This document shows positions 28,980-37,122 of a DNA stretch of 37,122 bases, piece after piece (position 1 is the first letter of the stretch; the number at the start of each line of letters is the position of its first letter). The translations under genes and the position numbers were made by a program. Source of the stretch: Actinomycetes bacterium (lineage in GTDB: Bacteria > Actinomycetota > Actinomycetes > Propionibacteriales > Nocardioidaceae); the NCBI GenBank assembly GCA_030432975.1, contig JAUILS010000008.1:1-37122 (forward strand), given 5' to 3'. The notes under the pieces were generated by a model. The model was not told the DNA's origin, did not search any database, and saw nothing but the letters and a program-made list of their open reading frames with translations.

Positions 28980-29114
28980 CTCATCACGAGGGACTGAGGG
29001 AACGGCCCGACGACGTCCCGGCAACCGCCACGAGCCTCCCGCCCGGACCACCGGGCGGACGTGGAAAAGGTGCCAAATCCGGCCCGCAGCGAAGTCCGCC
29101 GCGGGAGAGATGAG
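28980..29114 (+). ncRNA. SAM riboswitch (S-box-like, SAM-I/IV superfamily)
   Basis: P1 CTCATC/GATGAG; core GAGGGACTGAGGGAACGGCCCGACGACGTCCCGGCAACC...GGTGCCAAATCC...; ends just upstream of the thrC start. Confidence 0.88.
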
Positions 29115-29128
29115 GAGGAGGTCTCCCC

Positions 29129-30487
29129 ATGAGCGCATCCCTGGCCGAGCGGGTCTGTCCCGAGGGTCTCGACCCCGCCGCCCCGTCCGCAGCCACGCCC
29201 CCAGGCACGTCCGCGGCCACGTCCACCACGCCGGCCCCCGCCCCGGGCGCGCTGCGCCCCGGCGCCTTCGGCAACGCCGTCGGCCTGACCTGCCGCGAGT
29301 GCGGCCACCTGCAGGACCTCGGGCCGCACTACGCCTGCCCCGAGTGCTTCGGGCCGCTCGAGGTCGCCTACGAGTTCCCGGCCGTCACCCGCGAGCAGAT
29401 CGAGGCCGGCCCGCGCAACATCTGGCGCTACCAGGCGCTGCTGCCGGTGCCCACCGACATCACCGAGAGCCCCAACACCGAGCCCGGCTTCACCCGGCTG
29501 CTCCAGGCCGACAACCTGGCCCGCGAGCTGGGGCTGGCCAGGCTCTGGGTCAAGGACGACTCGACCAACCCGACCCACTCCTTCAAGGACCGGGTCGTCG
29601 CGTGCGCCCTGTCGGCCGCCCGCGAGCTGGGTGCGACGACGTTCGCCTGCCCCTCGACCGGCAACCTCGCCAACGCCGTCGCCGCCGCCGGCGCCCGGGC
29701 AGGCATCAAGACGGTCGTCTTCATCCCCAGCAACCTGGAGCACCCCAAGCAGGTCAACTCCGCGGTCTACACCGAGCAGCTGGTCGCCGTGAACGGCACC
29801 TACGACGACGTCAACCGGCTCGCCTCCGAGATCGCCGGCGAGGAGGAGGGGTGGGCGTTCGTCAACGTCAACGTCCGCCCGTTCTACGCCGAGGGCTCCA
29901 AGACGCTGGGCTACGAGATCGCCGAGCAGCTCGGCTGGCGGCTGCCCGACCAGGTCGTGATCCCGGTCGCGTCCGGCAGCCAGCTGACCAAGGTCGACAA
30001 GGCCTTCTGTGAGCTGATCGCGCTCGGTCTCGTCGAGGCCAAGCCCTACAAGATCTACGGCGCCCAGGCCACCGGCTGCAGCCCGGTCTCGGCGGCCTAC
30101 AAGGACGGCCACGAGGTGGTCCGCCCGGTCAAGCCCGACACCATCGCCAAGTCGCTGGCGATCGGCAACCCGGCCGACGGCCCCTACGTGCTCGACATCT
30201 GCCGCCGCACCGGCGGCGCCGTCGAGGACATCTCCGACGACGAGGTGCGCGAGGGGATCATCCTGCTGGCCCGCACCGAGGGCATCTTCACCGAGACCGC
30301 CGGCGGCACCACCGTCGGCGTGCTGAAGAAGCTCGTGGAGACCGGCCAGCTCGACACCGAGCTCGAGACCGTCGTCATCAACACCGGCATGGGCCTGAAG
30401 ACCCTCGACGCGGTCTCCGACCGGGTGGGCCCGGCCGCGGTGATCGACCCGTCGTACGCCGCCTTCGCGGCGACCGGCATCTCCTGA
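29129..30487 (+). CDS. thrC: Threonine synthase family PLP enzyme
   Basis: N-terminal CRECGH..YACPECFGPLEVAYEF, VKDDSTNPTHSFKDRVVACALS, CPSTGNLANAVAAAGARAGI, IPVASGSQLTKV. Confidence 0.93.
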   Translation: MSASLAERVCPEGLDPAAPSAATPPGTSAATSTTPAPAPGALRPGAFGNAVGLTCRECGHLQDLGPHYACPECFGPLEVAYEFPAVTREQIEAGPRNIWRYQALLPVPTDITESPNTEPGFTRLLQADNLARELGLARLWVKDDSTNPTHSFKDRVVACALSAARELGATTFACPSTGNLANAVAAAGARAGIKTVVFIPSNLEHPKQVNSAVYTEQLVAVNGTYDDVNRLASEIAGEEEGWAFVNVNVRPFYAEGSKTLGYEIAEQLGWRLPDQVVIPVASGSQLTKVDKAFCELIALGLVEAKPYKIYGAQATGCSPVSAAYKDGHEVVRPVKPDTIAKSLAIGNPADGPYVLDICRRTGGAVEDISDDEVREGIILLARTEGIFTETAGGTTVGVLKKLVETGQLDTELETVVINTGMGLKTLDAVSDRVGPAAVIDPSYAAFAATGIS

Positions 30488-30513
30488 CCGGCTGCCTGGA
30501 AGGATCGACTGTC

Positions 30514-30789
30514 ATGAGCGTGAGCGTGCGGGTGCCGACGATCCTGCGGACCTACACCGGCGGCGAGTCGGAGGTGACCGCCGAGGGCGCGACGCTGGCC
30601 GAGGTGCTCGACCACCTCGACGGCGCCTACCCCGGCATCCGAGCGCGGGTGGTCGACGAGTCCGGCGCGCTGCGCCGGTTCGTCAACGTCTACGTCGGCA
30701 ACGACGACGTCCGCTTCCTCGACGACCTGGCCACGGCGACCCCCGACGGCACCCAGGTGTCGGTCATCCCGGCGGTCGCCGGCGGCTGA
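30514..30789 (+). CDS. MoaD/ThiS (CysO-like) sulfur carrier protein ending in -GG
   Basis: VRVPTILRTYTGGESEVTAEGATLAEVLDHLDGAYPGIRARVVDESGALRRFVNVYVGNDDVRFLDDLATATPDGTQVSVIPAVAGG. Confidence 0.92.
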   Translation: MSVSVRVPTILRTYTGGESEVTAEGATLAEVLDHLDGAYPGIRARVVDESGALRRFVNVYVGNDDVRFLDDLATATPDGTQVSVIPAVAGG

Positions 30790-30818
30790 CCCCGCCGCCG
30801 GGTCATGCGAGGAGCTGG

Positions 30819-31319
30819 TCAGCGCTCCTCGACCGCGATCAGCGCGGCGTGCCCGCGCCCGTCGATGCGGACTCGCGCGACCGCCTTGCCCGAGGCGACC
30901 AGCTCGTCGAAGGCGGCGGCCTGGTCCTGTGGCAGGAAGTAGCTCTCGATGCCGCAGTGCGTGCGCCACAGGTGGGCGTCGCAGGCGAGGTAGGGCCCGT
31001 CGGCGGGCCGCGCCGTGACCGCGTCGTCGGCGACCCAGACGCCCTTGCTCTCCCGCAGCAGCAGGTAGACGGTCCCGCTCTCGTCGCCGCCGGCGGCCAG
31101 GTCGCTGCCGTTGCGGGTGTTGAGCGACAGGTCGGGGTAGGTCAGGTCGACGTAGGCGCCGCGGAACGGGTCGATCGGGTCGTAGGGCTGCACCCGGAAG
31201 AGGTACTCCTCGCCGGTGGTGCGCGCGGACAGCTGCGGGGCGACGCCGAGGGCCACCAGGGCGAGCTGCGCGACCAGCAGCACCGCCACCTTGACCCAGC
31301 GGCCGGTGGTGAGCGTCAT
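30819..31319 (-). CDS. GDYXXLXY-domain membrane-anchored protein
   Basis: LFRVQPYDPIDPFRGAYVDLTYPDLS; pairs with the DUF2157 gene through a 4-bp overlap. Confidence 0.85.
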   Translation of the reverse strand: MTLTTGRWVKVAVLLVAQLALVALGVAPQLSARTTGEEYLFRVQPYDPIDPFRGAYVDLTYPDLSLNTRNGSDLAAGGDESGTVYLLLRESKGVWVADDAVTARPADGPYLACDAHLWRTHCGIESYFLPQDQAAAFDELVASGKAVARVRIDGRGHAALIAVEER

Positions 31320-32581
31320 GACGCGTCTCCTTCCGCGAGGGGCCGGGCCGGTCGGTCGTCGGCCAGCTCCTCGGCCAGCCGGCGCCGGGCCCGGTCGAAG
31401 AGGTAGCCCGTGGCCAGGAACACCAGGCCCAGCGCCACGAAGAGCCAGGCGCCCGGCAGGATCGCGGCGAACACCGCGAAGCTCTGGAAGGTCGTGAACA
31501 CCACCAGCGCGGCGGTGGCGAGCGCCGTCAGTCGCCACGAGTCGCGCAGCACGCCGAGGACGGCCACGCCGGCGGCAGCGGCGACGTACACCCCGATCGC
31601 GACCGCGGCGTGCGCCCAGTCGGCGAGGTCGATGTCGCTGGCGTCGGAGCCACTGTCCCAGGCGACCAGCAGCCAGGCGACGAGAGCCACCGCGACGGCG
31701 CCGAGCGCCTCGAGGCGCCGCCAGCCGACCGCACCCGCGGCGGCGGCGGTGGCCAGCACGCCGGCGACGACGGCCAGGACCACGAGCACGGGCGACCAGC
31801 GGAAGTCGCCGAGGGTGACCATCGGGATCGCGGCGCCGAAGAGCGCGGCGAGCACGAGCCCGGTGCCGAGCTCGCGCCATGGCACGGCGAACGCCGGGCG
31901 CCAGCGGTCGTGGAGCGAGCCGAGCGAGACCGCGGCGACCCCGGCCAGGGCGAGCGCCAGCACGACGCCGAAGGCGCTCGGCTCGTCCCACAGCACCTGC
32001 CAGACCAGCCACACGGTGCCGGCGGCGAGGCCGACCACGAGGGGGCCGTGGGCCTCCAGCAGGTAGGCGTAGAGCAGCGCGCCGAGCCCCCAGAGGCCGA
32101 CCAGCGCGGGCTCGTACGCCGGCACCTGCAGGCTCTGCGCGGCCTGGAAGATCACCGCGCCGAAGGCGAGGGCCGCCAGGATCCGGACGGCGCCGACGAC
32201 CGGCGACGGGATGCCGCCGGCGTGCTCGCGACGCGCGGCGAGCGCCTCGGCGCCGACGGTGACCGCGACCCACAGGGCCGCCACGGCGCCGAAGCGGGTC
32301 AGCGGCGGCAGCCGGTCGAGGTTGGCGGCGACCAGCCAGATCAGGCCGATGCCGACGAACGCCGCCCCGAGCGTGAGCACCAGCGCCGCCAGGCTGAACC
32401 GGCGGGAGGCGTGGTAGCGGTCGAGGATCTGGTGGGCCTGGCCCTCCGAGACCAGGCCCTCGCGCTGCCAGGTCGCCACCTCGCCCGTCAGCCACTCCAG
32501 GGTGCGGGGGGTGATCGGTGCGCGCTCGGCGGTGCCGGCCGGGGGAGGAGACGCGGGAGCAGGCGTCACGGAGGTCGTCAT
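31316..32581 (-). CDS. DUF2157 domain membrane protein
   Basis: LEWLTGEVATWQREGLVSEGQAHQILDRY followed by many TM helices. Confidence 0.85.
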   Translation of the reverse strand: MTTSVTPAPASPPPAGTAERAPITPRTLEWLTGEVATWQREGLVSEGQAHQILDRYHASRRFSLAALVLTLGAAFVGIGLIWLVAANLDRLPPLTRFGAVAALWVAVTVGAEALAARREHAGGIPSPVVGAVRILAALAFGAVIFQAAQSLQVPAYEPALVGLWGLGALLYAYLLEAHGPLVVGLAAGTVWLVWQVLWDEPSAFGVVLALALAGVAAVSLGSLHDRWRPAFAVPWRELGTGLVLAALFGAAIPMVTLGDFRWSPVLVVLAVVAGVLATAAAAGAVGWRRLEALGAVAVALVAWLLVAWDSGSDASDIDLADWAHAAVAIGVYVAAAAGVAVLGVLRDSWRLTALATAALVVFTTFQSFAVFAAILPGAWLFVALGLVFLATGYLFDRARRRLAEELADDRPARPLAEGDAS

Positions 32582-32659
32582 ACCTCCATGGTGGTCCGCG
32601 CGGGCGGCCCGCACATGCGCACGGACACTCAACCGCGCCGTGTCGTGGGCGACCCGCGG

Positions 32660-33895
32660 TCAGTCGCCGAGCGCGTCCCGCCGCTGGCGGAGATGGGCGG
32701 CCTCGGCCTCGTTGTCGCAGTGGCGCAGCGCGATGTCGTACGCCGCCCGGGCCTCGTCGATGCGGCCGACCCGGGCGAGCAGCTCGGCGCGGGTCGCGGG
32801 CAGCCGGTGGCCGGGCAGCTCGAGGTCGGCGAGCAGGGCCAGGCCGGCCAGCGCGCCGTCGGCCTCGGCGACCGCGACCGCCCGGTTGAGCCGGACCACC
32901 GGAGAGTCGGTGAGCTGCTCCAGCTCGGCGTAGCGGTCCGCGATCCGGGTCCACGCCGTGAGCTCCGGTGCCGGCGCGATCGCGTGCTCGGCGGCGATCA
33001 GCGCCTGCAGGAGGTACGGCGTCGCCGGCGCCGTGGCTATCGGGCGGAGCAGCTCCACCGCCTCCTCGATCTCGTCGAGGTGCCAGCGGGTGCGGTCCTG
33101 GTCGGGCAGCAGCACCAGCCTCCCGGCGGCGACCCGGGCGTCGCGGCGTGCGTGCTGCAGCAGGGTCAGCGCCAGCAGGGCGTCGAGGTCGGGGCGCCCC
33201 GGGAGCAGCTCGCGCACCACCCGGACCAGCCGGATCGCCTCGCCGGCGAGCTCGGCGCGCAGCACCTCCGGGCCGGTGGCGGGGGCGTATCCGGCGGTGA
33301 AGGCGAGGTAGGCCACCTCGGCGACGAGGCCGACCCGCTCCTCCAGGTCGGGGCCGGTCGGCAGGTCGAACCGGGCTCCGGCGAGCCGCTTGCGGGCGCG
33401 GGTCAGGCGCGCGGCCATGGTCGGCGTACTCACCAGGAAGAGGCGGGCGATGTCGGCGGTCGGCACGCCCAGCACCAGGCGCAGGGTGAGCGCCGCCGCG
33501 GCCTCCCGCGACAGGGACGGGTGGGCGCAGAGCAGCACCAGGCGCAGTCGCTCGTCCGGGAGGCCGCCGTCGGCGGCGACGGGGCGGGCGGGGTCGGCCA
33601 TGACGTGGTGCATCTCCTCCTGGAGCTGCGCCTCGACGGCGAGCTCGGGCAGCCGGCGCGCGGCGATCGCCTCCGCGCGGAGCCGGTCGAGCACTCGACG
33701 GCGGGCGGCGGTGAGCAGCCACGCGGGTGGGTTGGTGGGGACGCCGTCTCGCGGCCAGGTGCGGGCCGCGGCCTCGACGGCGTCGGCGAGGGCGTCCTCG
33801 GCGAGGTCGAGCCGGCGGAACTGCGCGACGAGCAGGGCGAGCAGCCGGCCCCACTCGTCGCGCAGTGCGCGCTCGAGCGTCGCGTCGACGGTCAG
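32660..33895 (-). CDS. ECF-type RNA polymerase sigma factor with C-terminal TPR-like extension (YCII-associated, ECF42-like)
   Basis: LDLAEDALADAVEAAARTWPRDGVPTNPPAWLLTAARRRVLDRLR, LRLVLLCAHPSLSREAAAALTLRLVLGVPTADIARLFLVSTPTMAARLTRARKRL; start assigned to CTG overlapping the upstream TGA. Confidence 0.85.
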   Translation of the reverse strand: MTVDATLERALRDEWGRLLALLVAQFRRLDLAEDALADAVEAAARTWPRDGVPTNPPAWLLTAARRRVLDRLRAEAIAARRLPELAVEAQLQEEMHHVMADPARPVAADGGLPDERLRLVLLCAHPSLSREAAAALTLRLVLGVPTADIARLFLVSTPTMAARLTRARKRLAGARFDLPTGPDLEERVGLVAEVAYLAFTAGYAPATGPEVLRAELAGEAIRLVRVVRELLPGRPDLDALLALTLLQHARRDARVAAGRLVLLPDQDRTRWHLDEIEEAVELLRPIATAPATPYLLQALIAAEHAIAPAPELTAWTRIADRYAELEQLTDSPVVRLNRAVAVAEADGALAGLALLADLELPGHRLPATRAELLARVGRIDEARAAYDIALRHCDNEAEAAHLRQRRDALGD

Positions 33896-34239
33896 GGCTC
33901 GACCTCGAGGGCCGGGCGTACCTCCACGGTGAACTGCGGGGGCAGTAGCCCGCCCAGCTCCACCGCGGCGTCGAGGTCGGGCACGTCGATGACGAAGAAC
34001 CCACCCACCTGCTCGGCCGTCTCGGCGTAGGGGCCTTCCGTCACCTCGCGGGTGACCGGGCTCAGCGTGCGGGCCTGGTCGGGAGCCAGCAGGCCCTCGC
34101 CGCCGACGACGGAGCCGCGCTGGGCGACCGCCTCGCCGAAGGCCTCGAAGGCCGCGAAGACCTCGTCGCGGTCGCGCTGGCTGGAGGCGTCCCAGCGTGC
34201 GAAGTGGTCCTGCTCCGCCATGAACAGCACGAACTTCAC
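33892..34239 (-). CDS. YCII-related domain (DGPF) protein
   Basis: MKFVLFMAEQDHFARWD...EGPYAETAEQVGGFFVIDVPDLDAAVEL...VEVRPALEVEP. Confidence 0.88.
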   Translation of the reverse strand: MKFVLFMAEQDHFARWDASSQRDRDEVFAAFEAFGEAVAQRGSVVGGEGLLAPDQARTLSPVTREVTEGPYAETAEQVGGFFVIDVPDLDAAVELGGLLPPQFTVEVRPALEVEP

Positions 34240-34248
34240 GACGCCCCC

Positions 34249-34614
34249 TCAGGCCTGTCCGACCGAGTGGTCGACGCAGGCGCGAACCTCCAGGGGCCCC
34301 TCCTCGCCGGCCAGGAAGGCGACGCACTCCAGCAGGTCGTCGAGGTCGTCGCTCTGCACGGTGTAGAAGCCGGTCAGCTGCTCGGTGGTCTCGGCGTACG
34401 GGCCGTCGGTGACGAGCGTGCGCTCGCCGTCGAGCCGGACCGTCTTGGCGGTGGCCGACGCGGTGAGCTCGGCTCCGCCGGTGATCTTGTGGCCGCGCTC
34501 GGCCAGCATCGCGGCGAAGGCGTTGTGGCGGTCGTACATCACGCGCTTCTGCTCGTCGGTGGCGGCCGCCCAGGCGGCGTCGTCGCCCGGGATCAGGACG
34601 GCGTACTCGGTCAT
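34249..34614 (-). CDS. YCII-related domain protein
   Basis: [15 protein letters not shown]...[31 protein letters not shown]...LEVRACVDH. Confidence 0.88.
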   Translation of the reverse strand: MTEYAVLIPGDDAAWAAATDEQKRVMYDRHNAFAAMLAERGHKITGGAELTASATAKTVRLDGERTLVTDGPYAETTEQLTGFYTVQSDDLDDLLECVAFLAGEEGPLEVRACVDHSVGQA

Positions 34615-34705
34615 GGTTCCTCCTCGGCTCGGTTGCTGAGTCTGTCACCGTGATGACGCGCGAGGGACGGCCGAATCGACAGCTGGTCGAGACCGGTTTC
34701 CGACG

Positions 34706-34732
34706 TTTGCACTCTCACCGGGCGAGTGCTAA
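34706..34732 (+). promoter_or_regulatory. CIRCE element 1 (HrcA operator) overlapping a sigma-A-like promoter
   Basis: TTTGCACTC-N9-GAGTGCTAA; TTGCAC-17bp-TAAACA superimposed (34707-34735). Confidence 0.95.
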
Positions 34733-34740
34733 ACATGACG

Positions 34741-36522
<1,782 letters not shown>

Positions 36523-36545
36523 TCCGCACCGTCTGAGATCCACCG

Positions 36546-36573
36546 ACAGGGCCCCGCTCCGGCGGGGCCCTGT
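36546..36573 (+). terminator. Terminator hairpin after groEL
   Basis: ACAGGGCCCCGC-TCCG-GCGGGGCCCTGT, 12-bp perfect stem. Confidence 0.88.
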
Positions 36574-36684
36574 TGCGTTCCCCTGAGGTGGTGGTCCCGT
36601 CTGGGTGCGACCCGGCCGGCGGCGCGGCGCGCCGGGGTGGTGTCGCCGGGTGGCGGGGCGGGGCCGACGCGTACCGTGGTGCCG

Positions 36685-37122
36685 ATGAGCAAGCAGCGAC
36701 ACGACGAGCGCGCCGAGGTCGCGGCGCGGTTCGAGCTGCTGGCCCGCGAGCTCGTGGAGCCCCTGCGGCGCTACCTCGGCCGGCGTACCGACGCCGAGAC
36801 GGCCGAGGACGTGCTCGCCGAGACGCTGCTGGTCTGCTGGCGCCGGCTGGACGACGTCCCGGCCGGCGACGGCTCGCTGCCGTGGGCGTACGCCGTGGCG
36901 CGCCGCTGCCTCGCCAACGCCGAGCGCAGCGCCCGCCGGCAGCGCCGCGTCGCCGGCAAGGTCGCGACGCTGGACCCGCCGCGGGAGACCGCGCCCGCCG
37001 ACGACGGCGACCCCGCGCTGCACGCCGCGCTGGGGCGCCTCCGCGACGCCGACGCCGAGCTGCTCCGGCTCTGGGCCTGGGAGCAGCTCACCCCCGCCGA
37101 GATCGCCCAGGTGCTCGACGTG
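36685..37122 (+). CDS. RNA polymerase sigma factor (ECF, sigma-70 family), truncated by window end
   Basis: Open frame to the window edge, absent from the ORF track: MSKQRHDERAEVAARFELLARELVEPLRRYLGRRTDAETAEDVLAETLLVCWRRLDDVPAGDGSLPWAYAVARRCLANAERSARRQRR...LRLWAWEQLTPAEIAQVLDV. Confidence 0.88.
   Translation, partial: MSKQRHDERAEVAARFELLARELVEPLRRYLGRRTDAETAEDVLAETLLVCWRRLDDVPAGDGSLPWAYAVARRCLANAERSARRQRRVAGKVATLDPPRETAPADDGDPALHAALGRLRDADAELLRLWAWEQLTPAEIAQVLDV

Noticed and set aside
30819-34004. 1061-aa minus-strand ORF
   Set aside because: Only 30819-31319 (GDYXXLXY) matches a family; upstream is a wrong frame of the DUF2157 and sigma genes.

Overview
The window is about 37.1 kb of high-GC actinobacterial chromosome, Nocardioides-like by protein flavour, gene order and codon bias (inference, no database search was run). 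It is mostly housekeeping genes: carD 3' end, an IspD-like fragment, an ispF / gut-PTS EIIB / EIIA / IspD-family cluster, a molybdopterin oxidoreductase, cysS, rlmB, an AbiEi/DUF559 protein, a metallophosphoesterase, an acyl-CoA dehydrogenase, a mycothiol-dependent isomerase, DUF4032, malQ, a small RTX protein, tRNA-Thr, a Vps62-type membrane protein, pdxY, a DODA dioxygenase, SRPBCC, ung, a PLP decarboxylase, an MFS/GPH transporter, an alpha/beta hydrolase with a histone-H1-like tail, otsA, DUF3263, LytR_C, otsB, a SAM riboswitch with thrC and a MoaD/ThiS protein, GDYXXLXY and DUF2157 proteins, an ECF sigma factor with two YCII proteins, CIRCE-groEL, and a 3'-truncated ECF sigma gene at the right edge that the ORF track misses. 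Main candidates for new biology: (1) a family of exactly phased 21/22-bp repeats starting CGAGAYG at five places, two of them as inverted arrays flanking a lone AbiEi/DUF559 nuclease-like gene and one inside a coding sequence; (2) soluble sorbitol-type PTS EIIB and EIIA without EIIC, translationally coupled to an IspD-family cytidylyltransferase that lacks a canonical motif; (3) a SAM riboswitch in front of a threonine-synthase-family gene plus a -GG-ending sulfur carrier; (4) an alpha/beta hydrolase with a Lys/Ala-rich DNA-binding-like tail; (5) an ECF sigma gene with no canonical start codon. Coordinates and motif matches were read by eye.
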